Below are positions 28,458 to 38,044 of a stretch of 64,000 nt of DNA, piece after piece (position 1 is the first letter of the stretch; each line of letters starts with the position of its first letter). Source of the DNA: Halalkalibacter urbisdiaboli (GTDB taxonomy: Bacteria; Bacillota; Bacilli; Bacillales; Bacillaceae_D); the NCBI RefSeq assembly GCF_002156385.1, contig NZ_MVJM01000002.1, positions 641,816 to 705,815 of the forward strand, written 5' to 3'. Both the position numbers and the translations under genes were made by a program. The notes under the pieces were generated by a model. The model was given only the letters and a program-made list of their open reading frames with translations, was not told the DNA's origin and made no database searches.

Positions 28458-29969
28458 CTAACAAGGCTTCTTAAGCTGCTGTCGACGATAATTGGATGGT
28501 GAACATCCTACATATTTCTTAAATTTACTATGAAAATAATCAACATTGTTATAGCCTACCTTTTCGGCTACTTCATACACTTTTAACCCTTTTACTAGTA
28601 GCTTTTTAGCCTCACTTATACGAATCTTATCAAGGTACGTATTAAAGCTTTCACCCGTATAGCCTTTAAACAGTTTCCCTAAATAAGCACGGTTATAGTT
28701 AAACAATTCAGCTAATGTTTCTAGCTTTAAGTTTTCACCATATCTCTTATCGATAAAGTCTTTCAATTTTTTTAATTGATGCTCTTGATGATCATCAGCA
28801 ATCTCAGTCATAATATCCGTTAATATTGTCTTAACGAACGATAGAAGTGCAGTAACTGTTCGCTGCTTATATAAATCAAGAATATACTCTGACGTTTTTA
28901 AAAAATAGTCCTGCTTTTCAGGATAAGCCTTAGTTAGCTTTGTAAGTAAACACGTTAGTACATGAGTCACACGCATTTTTACTTCGTTTTCCGAATAAAC
29001 ATGTTTATTTCTCGTTAAAACTAGCGATTTTAAATAAGTCTCTAGCTGTTCGTTTCCACCCATATCGAGCGCATAAAATAACTTATCAATCATCGCAAAA
29101 TTCGTATAATCTTGGCTATCTGTTGGTTCCATGACCCCGGAGCCCTTCCTTAAATAATTCCCTCGTTCAAAGAAGAATTTCCGTTCAATTAGCTGAATAG
29201 CTTCCTGATAAGATTGCGAAATGTCTTTTGGATGATAGATCATGCTCCCTACCGAAGCTGTAAAATCGAGGTGATAAGCTTCAAATACCTTCTCCACTTC
29301 CTGATAAGGAGGTGGACGCCGATCAATTATAACAATGAATCCATCATGGCTAAGTACAGTCCCTTCCACACTCCAGGTCACTGCTCCTAGCTCACGCTTA
29401 AGTTTGTTCATACAATGGCTTGCCATATCCTTTTCTAGTTTAATACAGATGACTTGAAATTTCTTCCAATTTAATTGATAGCGCACTAGATTCTGTTCCA
29501 AATTCTCAGTGTTCCGCTGTAATAAAAGTGACAGCAGAAACTCCTCACGATTTCTTTTTCCATTCTTTATTTCTATTTGCTTCCGTTCTGCTTCTTCGTC
29601 TAGATTTGTTTTGATTGTTTCAAGATGCTGTATAAGCTCATCTTCATCAATCGGTTTAAGCATATAGCCAGCTACATGGATGGCCATTGCCTTCTTTGCA
29701 TAATGGAAATCAGCGTAACCGCTAAGAATAAGGCATTGAACTTCCTCCTTAGCAGCTCGAAGCTTTTGAATAAAATCAAGGCCATCCATTTCAGTCATCT
29801 GAATATCGGAAATGATTAAATCTGGTTGTAACTGTTCGTATTGCTCAAGCGCATGAAGTCCATCGTTCGCTGTTCCTACTACTTGATATCCGTATTGCTC
29901 CCAAGGGATTAATGTTTTCAATCCTTCACGTACCGTTGGTTCATCATCGACAATGAGCACTTTATACAT
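28458..29969 (-). CDS. AraC-type response regulator (YesN-like)
   Basis: Receiver domain residues 1-120 (VLIVDDEPTVREGL, phosphoacceptor aspartate in DLIISDIQMTEMDG, IKPIDEDEL-like switch region), a ~270-residue middle domain, and a C-terminal pair of AraC helix-turn-helices (ETLAELFNYNRAYLGKLFK and YEVAEKVGYNNVDYFHSKFKKYVGCSPSNYRR). It is the partner of the overlapping sensor kinase and should activate the importer operon downstream. The frame opens far upstream inside the kinase gene, but GGAGGAG six bases before ATG 29969 fixes the start (503 residues), overlapping the kinase stop by eight bases. Confidence 0.93.
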   Translation of the reverse strand: MYKVLIVDDEPTVREGLKTLIPWEQYGYQVVGTANDGLHALEQYEQLQPDLIISDIQMTEMDGLDFIQKLRAAKEEVQCLILSGYADFHYAKKAMAIHVAGYMLKPIDEDELIQHLETIKTNLDEEAERKQIEIKNGKRNREEFLLSLLLQRNTENLEQNLVRYQLNWKKFQVICIKLEKDMASHCMNKLKRELGAVTWSVEGTVLSHDGFIVIIDRRPPPYQEVEKVFEAYHLDFTASVGSMIYHPKDISQSYQEAIQLIERKFFFERGNYLRKGSGVMEPTDSQDYTNFAMIDKLFYALDMGGNEQLETYLKSLVLTRNKHVYSENEVKMRVTHVLTCLLTKLTKAYPEKQDYFLKTSEYILDLYKQRTVTALLSFVKTILTDIMTEIADDHQEHQLKKLKDFIDKRYGENLKLETLAELFNYNRAYLGKLFKGYTGESFNTYLDKIRISEAKKLLVKGLKVYEVAEKVGYNNVDYFHSKFKKYVGCSPSNYRRQQLKKPC

Positions 29970-31749
29970 CAAACTCCTCCTTCTGATTAAGTAATGGTAA
30001 GTAAAAATAAACACAAGTCCCCTTTCCATATTCACTATGAATATGTAAGCCACTGTTTGAACCAAATTTCAATATCATTCGTTCATGTACATTCCGGATG
30101 CCAATACGATGCTCGTTATCCTCAGTTGAAGACAAAGAAGCTATTATTACAGCCCTTTTTTCCTCTGTCATTCCGATCCCATTATCGAGCACTTGAACTA
30201 GCACCTTATCTTCTTCTTTTGAAACAGTTACCGTCACCTTTCCGCCTTCTGATTCTCGGCCTAGCCCATGAATAACTGCATTTTCAACTAATGGCTGAAT
30301 CACAAGTGGCGGGATATGAACATTTTCAACTAGTGGATCAAGATGGATTTCATAAAGCAACCGATGCTCAAAGCGAAAATTTTGAATTTCTAAATAGGAA
30401 GTGACCATGTCTACTTCTTTCTTAATCGTTATCATCTCACCACCAACTTCTAGACTTCTTCGCAATAGCTTGCCTAATCGTTTTACTACTTGAGAGATGT
30501 CCGATTCTCCTCGCATATGAGCCTTCATTCGAATCGTTTCTAAAGTATTAAATAAAAAATGCGGATTGATCTGACTTGCAAGCATTTTAAGCTTGATTTC
30601 ACTTTGATGCTTCTCCAGCTTTCGCTTCTCTTCATTTTTCTCTTCTACCACGTGTAAAAGGTTTTTAATACTAACGGTCATATCATGGAACTTCTTTGAG
30701 AGCTGACCAATTTCGTCGTTTCCTTCAATAACTTCATTCGTCTGTAAATTACCTTGAGCTACTACATCAATTTGACTTCGTAGCGTAGATAACCGTTTTG
30801 ACAAGAGGTGGGAAAACCAATAAATTAACACGAGTGCAACGATAAGGCCAAGCGAAACGATGACCATACCTAGCAGACTTATCTGATTCGCATCTTTATT
30901 AATTGTTGCATTAGAGATAACCGAAATGATTCGCAACTCGTTAATGCTGTTGTCAACGACAAGCTTATCTACCATAATTTGTGATGGTTCATCAAAAATA
31001 GGCGCTTCAAAAACACCTACGTCGCCCTCAATAATTGCACGCGGAAATTCAATTTCCGTTAAATTAAGACCTATATGCTCGCGATTTTTGGCAGCAACGA
31101 TATGATTTTGTGAATCAACTATCATAGTAGGTGTCATTTCCTGCGATAAAATCCAATTCAACTGTTCTGTATTAATATCAATCACAAGCATTCCAGTTGA
31201 ACGAAGGCTTTGATAATTAATTGCACGAATTAAACTTAAATTTTTACGGCCCCTCATTTCATCTTCTGTATAGTACCAGCCAATTAATCCTTTCCCATCG
31301 GAAGCACGTTTGTACCAAGATGTCTGTGCAACTTCATCTGAAATCGGAATAAATGTCCAATTGTTTAACATCGTAGGGTTATTGTAGTAAAAACGTATAT
31401 TAGAAATTTCAGGATAATAACGGATATGATTTCGGAAATCTGAATAGTGGTTATAAGCATGAACAACCTCATACGTTGATTGATATGCTGTATTGACTAA
31501 ATCCTTTAATCGCTGATCCAAAAGAGCATGATTTGAAACATATATAGGTGGTATGAGTACTTCAGCTGTCCGCTTTTTCACCCGGTCCATATCAATCGTA
31601 ATCTGTTCAATGGCATTATTTAAAGCCATTTCTCTTAATTGATTTGTTAAAAACACACCGACAATCATGACAGGGACAATGACAACGACGATAAACGAAA
31701 TGATTAACTTACTTCTAATTTTCATATCATTAAATTTCTTAATCTTCAT
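29962..31749 (-). CDS. Sensor histidine kinase, YesM family
   Basis: The 595-residue kinase has a first membrane helix (~12-35), an extracellular double-Cache-like sensor (~40-290), a second helix (~295-315), HAMP (~318-370), a His_kinase domain with SQINPHFLFNTLETI (phosphorylated histidine) and an HATPase domain with PLVENAVIHGLG and DNGIGM. YesM/LytS-type kinases sense extracellular sugars or their binding proteins and act on AraC-type regulators. ATG 31749 follows GGGGAA; the frame opens 12 codons earlier without a site. A CcpA cre-like site lies 40-53 bases upstream. Confidence 0.93.
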   Translation of the reverse strand: MKIKKFNDMKIRSKLIISFIVVVIVPVMIVGVFLTNQLREMALNNAIEQITIDMDRVKKRTAEVLIPPIYVSNHALLDQRLKDLVNTAYQSTYEVVHAYNHYSDFRNHIRYYPEISNIRFYYNNPTMLNNWTFIPISDEVAQTSWYKRASDGKGLIGWYYTEDEMRGRKNLSLIRAINYQSLRSTGMLVIDINTEQLNWILSQEMTPTMIVDSQNHIVAAKNREHIGLNLTEIEFPRAIIEGDVGVFEAPIFDEPSQIMVDKLVVDNSINELRIISVISNATINKDANQISLLGMVIVSLGLIVALVLIYWFSHLLSKRLSTLRSQIDVVAQGNLQTNEVIEGNDEIGQLSKKFHDMTVSIKNLLHVVEEKNEEKRKLEKHQSEIKLKMLASQINPHFLFNTLETIRMKAHMRGESDISQVVKRLGKLLRRSLEVGGEMITIKKEVDMVTSYLEIQNFRFEHRLLYEIHLDPLVENVHIPPLVIQPLVENAVIHGLGRESEGGKVTVTVSKEEDKVLVQVLDNGIGMTEEKRAVIIASLSSTEDNEHRIGIRNVHERMILKFGSNSGLHIHSEYGKGTCVYFYLPLLNQKEEFDV

Positions 31750-31788
31750 GTCAATTCCCCATTTTAGTAGAAAGAATACCAACAAAAA

Positions 31789-31802
31789 GGTAAGCGCTTA
31801 CA
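31789..31802 (-). promoter_or_regulatory. cre-like (CcpA) site at the yesM-type promoter
   Basis: TGTAAGCGCTTACC on the minus strand matches the cre consensus TGWAANCGNTNWCA at all but the last base and contains the 12-bp palindrome GTAAGCGCTTAC. A TATACT -10 element lies just upstream (31806-31811 region) with TTACTT 18 bases before it, so the site overlaps the likely transcription start, a position that gives repression on good carbon sources. Confidence 0.75.
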
Positions 31803-31894
31803 ATAAGTATAGCAGACACCTCCCAGAAAAAGTAATAGTTATTTCAAGAAAAAATCATATAAAAATTAGTGATTACTCAATTACTTAAAGAAAC

Positions 31895-31929
31895 AGTTCC
31901 AAAAGGGTTGTATCTGACCTTTTGAAACT
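31895..31929 (-). terminator. Terminator-like hairpin after the GH42 gene
   Basis: AGTTCCAAAAGG (31895-31906) and CCTTTTGAAACT (31918-31929) pair with one mismatch; a GTTTCTTT tract follows on the minus strand. It is a member of the second hairpin family. Confidence 0.6.
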
Positions 31930-31965
31930 CCTAGTACTTTTTGGTTATTGGGGCAGCCCAGTATT

Positions 31966-33993
31966 TTATAGCCTTTCTAACAATGCTACTCCCTTACCTT
32001 CTAGAGTTAATTGTTTAGAAATAACCTCATTCGTAAACAGGTTTTTAAAGCTGTGATCGCCTACATTCACAAACTCCTCCTCGGCATTATGGTTAAGAAT
32101 AAACAAAAATTCCTTTCCGTCCTTCTCTCTCTTCGATACTTCAATTCCTTTTTTCGGTTCCACTAACGGACGAACATCTCGTTTCAAACAAATTTCCCTC
32201 ATTAATTCATCAACAAATGATTGTTCCGGATCTGTAGCGACATACCATGCTTCTCCTTTTGCAAACGAATGAGCCGTTACAGCGGGGCGACCTTTGTAAA
32301 AGTCTTCACCATATTCGGCTATTACTTCTGCCCCTTCTGTGTGGATAAGATCAAAAAGAAGCTGACAGGAATAGGTCCCCTCTAGTGAGCCAAATCTCTG
32401 CTTCATGACGATTTGATTCGTATGCTCTGGGGATAGCGAGTCAATCTCCTCTGACCAAATACCGAGAAGGGTTCGAAGCTCTCCGGGATATCCCCCCAAT
32501 GTCACACGGTCGTTTTCATCAACAATCCCACTTAAAAAAGTCGTCAAAAAGGTTCCACCATTGGCTACAAACGTCTCAATCCTTTTAGCATATCCTGGTT
32601 TCACCATATAGAGTACAGGGGCGATGACTATATCATATGAATCTAAACTGGCTTCAACTCCGATCATATCTACTTGAATGTTTTGTTTATATAACGCAGC
32701 ATAATACTTATGGATTTGGTCAAGATAACGCAAGCTTTCATTTGGACCACTTGAATACTCTAAAGCCCACCAGTTCTCCCAATCAAATACAATAGCAGCC
32801 TTGGCCCGAATCGTCGACTGAAGCAGGGTATCAGTTAAATCAACTAATTCTTCACCAAGATTTGCGACTTCCTTAAACACACGCGTCTGTTCATGCCCAG
32901 CATGCTCAATGACCGCACCATGAAATTTTTCACAGGCACCTATTGAACGGCGCATTTGAAAATACAGCACAGAATCAGCACCATGAGCTACGGCCTGATA
33001 GCTCCAAAGCCGTAAAACACCAGGTCGTTTTAAAGAGTTATACGGTTGCCAATTCGTTTGACTTGGCGTTTGCTCCATTAATAAAAATGGCTGACCTTGT
33101 TTTAACCCTCTCATTAAATCATGCATCATCGCTGAATAACTAATCGGTGTATCAATAGATGGATAATTGTCCCACCCAATCACATCCATATGCTTTGCCC
33201 ATTTAAAGTAATCCAAAGGCTTATAAGCACCCATTATGTTCGTTGTAACAATAGCATCGGGAATTTCCCTTTTTATTTCATGATATTCGAGCAAATAGCA
33301 AGCTAGCATACTGTCGGAATTAAACCGTGCATAATCTAAAGAAATCCCTTGAAACATCGTCCGGTTTTCGGCAAAATGCTCGCTAAGCAGAGAAGGAGAA
33401 ACGATTTCGTCCCACTCATAAAATGTATGTCCCCAAAAACGTGTGTTCCACGCTTGATTAAGCGCTTCTAATGTCCCGTACCTCTCTTTTAACCAAACAC
33501 GAAACGCCTTTTCACAATTCTTACAATAGCAGGCTCCACCAAATTCATTTGATATATTCCAAAGCATAATCGCCGGATGGTGTTTATACCGTTCAACTAA
33601 CTTCTTTACTAGCCTCGTTGAAAATTGACGATAGGAAGGGCTATTTGGACACGAGTTGTGTCTGCCTCCAAATTTTCGCTTCTGACCATTAAATTCCGTG
33701 CGCAATATATCCGGGTACTTTCTTGCCATCCAAGCCGGATGAGCCGCTGTACTCGTCCCTAACCCAACCTTTATCCCGTGTTCGTACAAAAAATCAAGAA
33801 CTTCATCTAACCATTCAAACTGATACGTAACTTCATCAGGCTGTGACAATGCCCATGAAAAAATATTCACACGAACAAAGTCAATATTGGCCTTTTTAAA
33901 CAGGCGCATATCCTCATCCCAAACTGCCCGTTCCCACTGCTCAGGGTTGTAATCGCCACCGTAAACCATTTTCCCCATTCGTTCACTTAACAT
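31966..33993 (-). CDS. GH42 beta-galactosidase, intracellular
   Basis: GH42 enzymes remove terminal galactose, often from arabinogalactan or galactan oligosaccharides. The 675-residue protein opens with MVYGGDYNPEQW, has the acid/base glutamate in LWNISNEFGG (~149), the zinc-site cysteines CYCKNCEKAF, and the nucleophile glutamate in PFLLMEQTPSQTNW (~307), then a trimerisation domain (IAPVLYMVKPGYA) and C-terminal beta domain. No signal peptide. ATG 33993 follows GGGAGGGTG; an in-frame ATG at 34008 overlaps that site. It lies upstream of the two-component system in the same orientation, separated by a hairpin. Confidence 0.95.
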   Translation of the reverse strand: MLSERMGKMVYGGDYNPEQWERAVWDEDMRLFKKANIDFVRVNIFSWALSQPDEVTYQFEWLDEVLDFLYEHGIKVGLGTSTAAHPAWMARKYPDILRTEFNGQKRKFGGRHNSCPNSPSYRQFSTRLVKKLVERYKHHPAIMLWNISNEFGGACYCKNCEKAFRVWLKERYGTLEALNQAWNTRFWGHTFYEWDEIVSPSLLSEHFAENRTMFQGISLDYARFNSDSMLACYLLEYHEIKREIPDAIVTTNIMGAYKPLDYFKWAKHMDVIGWDNYPSIDTPISYSAMMHDLMRGLKQGQPFLLMEQTPSQTNWQPYNSLKRPGVLRLWSYQAVAHGADSVLYFQMRRSIGACEKFHGAVIEHAGHEQTRVFKEVANLGEELVDLTDTLLQSTIRAKAAIVFDWENWWALEYSSGPNESLRYLDQIHKYYAALYKQNIQVDMIGVEASLDSYDIVIAPVLYMVKPGYAKRIETFVANGGTFLTTFLSGIVDENDRVTLGGYPGELRTLLGIWSEEIDSLSPEHTNQIVMKQRFGSLEGTYSCQLLFDLIHTEGAEVIAEYGEDFYKGRPAVTAHSFAKGEAWYVATDPEQSFVDELMREICLKRDVRPLVEPKKGIEVSKREKDGKEFLFILNHNAEEEFVNVGDHSFKNLFTNEVISKQLTLEGKGVALLERL

Positions 33994-34133
33994 ATAACAC
34001 CCTCCCATTAAAACGATATTAGCTTGATCTTACCAATGCTTTAAAAGGTGGAATACCATAATAATGTCAGTGATTCTCCGATTAAAATTAGTGATGGCTC
34101 AAACTGCCTCACACACTCTCCCTAAAAAAAAAT

Positions 34134-34161
34134 GCCTTCAGTCATCAAAATGACCAAAGGC
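34134..34161 (-). terminator. Terminator of the 34174-34638 small-gene unit
   Basis: GCCTTCAGTCAT (34134-34145) and ATGACCAAAGGC (34150-34161) form a stem with a CAAA loop. On the minus strand eight or more T follow, a good intrinsic terminator. Confidence 0.85.
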
Positions 34162-34173
34162 TTTATCTTCTTA

Positions 34174-34302
34174 TTATCCTGGAAAAAATTCCATACCCAA
34201 ACCGTAATGTGCAAATAAAAACGCTACAACCATCATCAACAGAGCAACCCCTAATCCGACAAGAGATTCTCGTATCTCTACGTTCGATGACTGCTTTTTC
34301 AT
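34174..34302 (-). CDS. 42-residue single-pass membrane protein
   Basis: A perfect AAGGAGGAAAA precedes ATG 34302. The frame gives 42 residues: a polar basic start (MKKQSSNVEIRES), one membrane helix (LVGLGVALLMMVVAFLFAHY) and a short tail GLGMEFFPG. A strong terminator follows directly. I recognise no family. It lies 42 bases after the 97-residue secreted protein gene and is probably co-transcribed with it. Short hydrophobic proteins of this kind often act as small subunits or regulators of membrane complexes, but no partner can be named. Confidence 0.75.
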   Translation of the reverse strand: MKKQSSNVEIRESLVGLGVALLMMVVAFLFAHYGLGMEFFPG

Positions 34303-34344
34303 TGGTTTTCCTCCTTCGAATTATTTTTACATTCGAAGGGTGGA

Positions 34345-34638
34345 CTAAATCACATGACCTCGCTTAATCGTCATTAAATTATATAGCGTTTTTCGTTTAG
34401 GTACGACGCTTTCAATATGAGCGTTAGGTTCAAGCACATGGATAGCTGATAGTTCTCTTCGCTCATCCGTTCGCAATATAACGGATTCATCATTTGAACT
34501 TGAGCCAAGTTGGTTATATGATGCTACCTCTGTTTCAATACTTGATAACAACTTATCATCAACATTGTTACCCTCATATATTCCATTCGTTTGCCCGAAA
34601 AGCGTTGCGAGTATAACAATTATGATTAGTCTAGTCAA
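34345..34638 (-). CDS. Small secreted protein of unknown function
   Basis: The 97-residue product has an N-terminal hydrophobic signal (LIIIVILATLFGQTNG) and a polar mature part with ESVILRTDERRELSAIHVLEPNA and a basic C-terminal segment (PKRKTLYNLMTIKRG). The start is TTG 34638 with GGAGGAG five bases upstream. I recognise no family. It is the first gene of a two-gene unit with the 42-residue membrane protein and ends at a shared terminator. Confidence 0.65.
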   Translation of the reverse strand: MTRLIIIVILATLFGQTNGIYEGNNVDDKLLSSIETEVASYNQLGSSSNDESVILRTDERRELSAIHVLEPNAHIESVVPKRKTLYNLMTIKRGHVI

Positions 34639-34736
34639 ATGGACTCCTCCAGCTAAATAATCACAGCTTGATGATGTTATTATACATTATTTTTGAACTA
34701 AGTGTTCTTCTTATGTTCCATTACGCTTCAGAGAGC

Positions 34737-34765
34737 TACGTGAAAGGAGTTTTTCAGTGCCATTT
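34737..34765 (+). repeat. Remnant of the composite repeat (end piece)
   Basis: GAGCTACGTGAAAGG followed by AGTTTTTCAGTGCC matches the closing segment of repeat copies 1 and 2 (GAGTTACG...GTTTTTCAGTG). The rest of the element is absent. Confidence 0.6.
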
Positions 34766-34769
34766 TAGT

Positions 34770-36218
34770 TTAATCAATCCATTCATAAAGCTCAATCTGC
34801 CCGTATACCGGGTCAAATAACGGGTCAGATGTATACACTTTTATCTTCCTAACATGAGCGCTCATATCCGCTCCTTGTTGCTCAAACCCTTTTATGACAT
34901 GACCGGTTAGATAAATCGTCTTGTTTTTATTTAACTCTACTTCATGTTTAAATTTATCATAGGAATAGACTCTTTTATGCGAAAATGGTGATTGTAAATA
35001 TTCGAATATTCGCGTTTCCTCCCAAGTATAAACGACCGTATCCTCTATCCCCCGTAAATCCTGCTCAAGCTGATAAACAGCCGGTAATTCAGTTGCTTGC
35101 TTCTCCAAAAGCCGAAAACCATGATAACTATGAATCACAATCCATAAACATAATAGACAAATCATGCTTTTCTTTTTTGTTTGCACGGCGATGAAAAACA
35201 TTAGTAAAAGAGCTATCGGTAATATATGTCTCGGTTTTTCGAGATTCTGAGCAAATAATGCCCAAAGGAAGTAACATGTTGTAGAAGTGAGTATAAGATA
35301 ATATGGAAATAATCGATTTTGACGAAGGACGGACTTCCTTTGATAAACGAGCAAGATAGAAATGACAATAAATAAGCCCATTAAAATCATATTTTCAGTT
35401 AACAGCCCGACCCAAATAATATTTATAAACAAAATCGTAATGAGTCGCTCTACTAGAGGCGCGCCTTGCCCCGCAGTCCCTCCCCATTCTGTGAAATGCC
35501 CTTCCGAAAACCCAATCGCTACATTCCATAATGTTTCAAATCCACCCGTATTAACAGCTAACGCCCCTACCCAGGCGAGCTGGAATAGCAGCATAAACAA
35601 AAGGTAAATAACAACTTGAATCGTTTTAAATCGCGAATTCCGTCTCCATATATGATAAATATGAAACGCCAAGCCAATCCCAAACGCGATATATGATAGG
35701 CGAATGCCTAGAAGGAAGCTAAATAGGAAAAATGGCAGTAAATCGATGAATAAACTATCTTTCTTATAAGCAAAAACAATGCTCCATAAAAACCAGAATA
35801 CAACAGCCAAGGCTGCGCCTTCTGACATCGGTTGAGCAATCATGACGGTCGAATAGCTTAATGATTGAACAGCTAGTACAACAAGCAAGCTTTGCCTATG
35901 CGATACCCATTCCCGTGCTAATAAATAAACCGGGATGCAGCTTGAGAGCACCATAGTATGATTAAAAATTGACAAGCTTTCCGGTCCAAAATTGAACGCC
36001 TTCGCAAACAGGAGCCCCCCTAAAATAAAATAAGGATAGCCTGGAAAATGCGGCTGCATCTTTAATAAATCAAAATCGCCCAGTGCTAGAACAAAGTCAA
36101 CTTGATCCCATGTGGCTGCAAAAGGGTATAAATACACCAGGCGGTAGTAATATAAAAATATCAATGCAATGACGACTAAGAGCGTTATCGTTTGATTTTT
36201 ATACCATATGTTTCTCAT
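34770..36218 (-). CDS. Polytopic GT-C type glycosyltransferase-like protein
   Basis: The 482-residue protein has about eleven membrane helices, a first extracellular loop with an acidic pair (FAATWDQVDFVLALGDFDL) and PHFPGYPYFILGGLLF, features of GT-C fold transferases (GT39/ArnT/DUF2029-like) that use polyprenyl-phosphate sugars outside the membrane, with the loop aspartate as catalytic base. A ~110-residue C-terminal soluble domain follows (EDTVVYTWEETRIFEYL, KTIYLTGHVIKGFEQQG). The sugar and acceptor are unknown. The surface-glycan operon at 38-42 kb is a plausible partner. ATG 36218 follows AAAGGATCC. Confidence 0.75.
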   Translation of the reverse strand: MRNIWYKNQTITLLVVIALIFLYYYRLVYLYPFAATWDQVDFVLALGDFDLLKMQPHFPGYPYFILGGLLFAKAFNFGPESLSIFNHTMVLSSCIPVYLLAREWVSHRQSLLVVLAVQSLSYSTVMIAQPMSEGAALAVVFWFLWSIVFAYKKDSLFIDLLPFFLFSFLLGIRLSYIAFGIGLAFHIYHIWRRNSRFKTIQVVIYLLFMLLFQLAWVGALAVNTGGFETLWNVAIGFSEGHFTEWGGTAGQGAPLVERLITILFINIIWVGLLTENMILMGLFIVISILLVYQRKSVLRQNRLFPYYLILTSTTCYFLWALFAQNLEKPRHILPIALLLMFFIAVQTKKKSMICLLCLWIVIHSYHGFRLLEKQATELPAVYQLEQDLRGIEDTVVYTWEETRIFEYLQSPFSHKRVYSYDKFKHEVELNKNKTIYLTGHVIKGFEQQGADMSAHVRKIKVYTSDPLFDPVYGQIELYEWID

Positions 36219-36305
36219 AGGTGGATCCTTTCTGCTGAACTACTAGTTTTTCAAAAATGAAAAGACTCGTATCCATGTACGAGCCTGTAATCTGAATAAC
36301 TTTAT

Positions 36306-37259
36306 TTACGAATTTGTAATCGTTTTTTTCGAAAACGCTGGGACTTTGCCTTTGTTTTCCTTTCTCCTAAGAAATCTTCCAGAATTAATAACCTTAATCC
36401 ACATGTACACTAAACCGAAATAACCCCAATACACTAAGATTTGCTCGACGGAAGGATTATGACTATACCCGAACATCGCTGCCATAAACAAGCCGATTTG
36501 ACCACTGATTAATACTTCCTGACCTGTATCTCGTTTATAATGTGCTTCATCTTGATAATGCTCTGGCATGATGTGAACAATGTTATAGACTTCAGCAGGC
36601 TTTCCTTCAGCCGTTGTATAAACAGAACCAAGCTTACCAAGATCCTGTAAAACCCCAACACCTTGAACGAATAAGCCAGCTGCAATGAACATAATAAAGA
36701 TACCCGTAACATTGAAAAATGCTTTTAATGATATTTTCATTGTTCCAGAGAAGAAGAGATAACCAATAATTAAGGCTAGTAATAACCCACTTACTGCTCC
36801 AAAGCTTTGAAACACCTTCGTAACATCACCATTGCTAATCGCAGCAAAGAAAAAGACCGTTTCTACCCCTTCACGTACGACGATTAAATAGGAATGAATA
36901 ATCATTGCTGACACACTACCTGCAGTAATTGCAGCGTCAATTTTCTTTTGCATATCGCTATTAATTTCTTTTGCCTGCTTCTTCATCCAAACAACCATAT
37001 GAGTCAATAAAAAAACCGAAGCAAACATTATTCCGACCTTTAAATAAATTTCCGAACCAAAGGTCGCAAACCCGGTGAAGATAACCTGAAATAGTAAAGC
37101 GACTAAAAAGCTTGTTACTAATGCAAGGACAACACCTAAATATACCCATTTCTTATACTGATTAGCATTAAGACGAGTTAAATAAGATAAGATTAATCCA
37201 ACAATTAAGATTGCTTCTAATGCTTCACGTAATGTAATCAAAAACGCCTGAAAATCCAT
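36306..37259 (-). CDS. FTR1-family high-affinity iron permease
   Basis: FTR1/EfeU permeases import ferric iron delivered by an oxidase or binding protein. The 317-residue protein has seven helices and two iron-binding REXXE motifs: LREALEAILI near the N terminus and VVREGVETVFF (~130). A ~60-residue external loop (EHYQDEAHYKRDTG) is present before the last helices. AGGGAGGG precedes ATG 37259, 13 bases after the upstream gene, which is its likely partner. A perfect Fur box upstream of that gene means both are expressed when iron is scarce. Confidence 0.93.
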   Translation of the reverse strand: MDFQAFLITLREALEAILIVGLILSYLTRLNANQYKKWVYLGVVLALVTSFLVALLFQVIFTGFATFGSEIYLKVGIMFASVFLLTHMVVWMKKQAKEINSDMQKKIDAAITAGSVSAMIIHSYLIVVREGVETVFFFAAISNGDVTKVFQSFGAVSGLLLALIIGYLFFSGTMKISLKAFFNVTGIFIMFIAAGLFVQGVGVLQDLGKLGSVYTTAEGKPAEVYNIVHIMPEHYQDEAHYKRDTGQEVLISGQIGLFMAAMFGYSHNPSVEQILVYWGYFGLVYMWIKVINSGRFLRRKENKGKVPAFSKKTITNS

Positions 37260-37272
37260 TAGTAACCCTCCC

Positions 37273-38022
37273 TTACTTCTTATTACGAGCTTTATTCACA
37301 ACAATTAAAAGAATCAACAACACAAGCAAACCGATTGTAAACCACAGCCAAAAGGAGGAAGCACCGAATTCATCCATTTCAAATCCAAGATCAAGATTAT
37401 CTTCTGTTAAATGGCTTTCATCCTTATCTAATTCTGAAGGTAAGAGAAAAATCTCTTCCAACTCTGAAATTATGTATTCATTCTTCTCCTTAAAACCTTC
37501 AGGATCATTTTCTTTACTACCGATACCGAAAAGGCCAGGATTACCTAATGCTACTAATGCATCATCAAATGCTTGATAAATAGACGCTACTGTCTCTTCA
37601 CCCTCACGCTCTTTAGCAAGTGACTCAAGTACCGAAAAAGTCCCTCGTGCTTTGGCTAATAACAGCTTCGCTTGACCATAATCATCAAAGCTATCTTCTG
37701 CAAAATGTAAACGTCTCTCTATGTTTAAACGAAGTGCTGCTTCATAGCTCATAAGCACAAGCTCTTTATCTTGTTCTTCAATGCCTCTTTCTAAATCAGG
37801 CTGAACCTTCGTAAAATATAAATCAAAATCTTTTTTATATGTTTCATAAATTAATTGAACGTTTTCCCAATCGTCACTATTTACATAGTTAACTAACTCT
37901 TTATAAGCCTCTGCTAAAGCTTCTTCACCAGGATCACCATACGAATAGGCAAATCCCTTTAGCTGAGAAAACGGACTGAAAATGAATATCAGTGTCAACC
38001 AAAAAAATAATAGCTTTTTCAC
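37273..38022 (-). CDS. Secreted, membrane-tethered partner of the FTR1 iron permease
   Basis: The 249-residue protein has a signal peptide (~25 residues), a helical acid-rich extracellular domain (EEALAEAYKELVNYVNSDDWENVQ, YETYKKDFDLYFTKVQPDLERG, LNIERRLHFAEDSFDDYGQAKLLL) and a C-terminal membrane helix (FWLWFTIGLLVLLILLIVV) with a basic tail. Similar proteins accompany FTR1 in Bacillaceae and are thought to bind iron, like EfeO, but I see no imelysin HxxE motif. It starts at GTG 38022 after GGGGGAGAT, directly downstream of the Fur box, and is translated before the permease. Confidence 0.8.
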   Translation of the reverse strand: MKKLLFFWLTLIFIFSPFSQLKGFAYSYGDPGEEALAEAYKELVNYVNSDDWENVQLIYETYKKDFDLYFTKVQPDLERGIEEQDKELVLMSYEAALRLNIERRLHFAEDSFDDYGQAKLLLAKARGTFSVLESLAKEREGEETVASIYQAFDDALVALGNPGLFGIGSKENDPEGFKEKNEYIISELEEIFLLPSELDKDESHLTEDNLDLGFEMDEFGASSFWLWFTIGLLVLLILLIVVNKARNKK

Positions 38023-38044
38023 TTTATCTCCCCCTACATGACAA

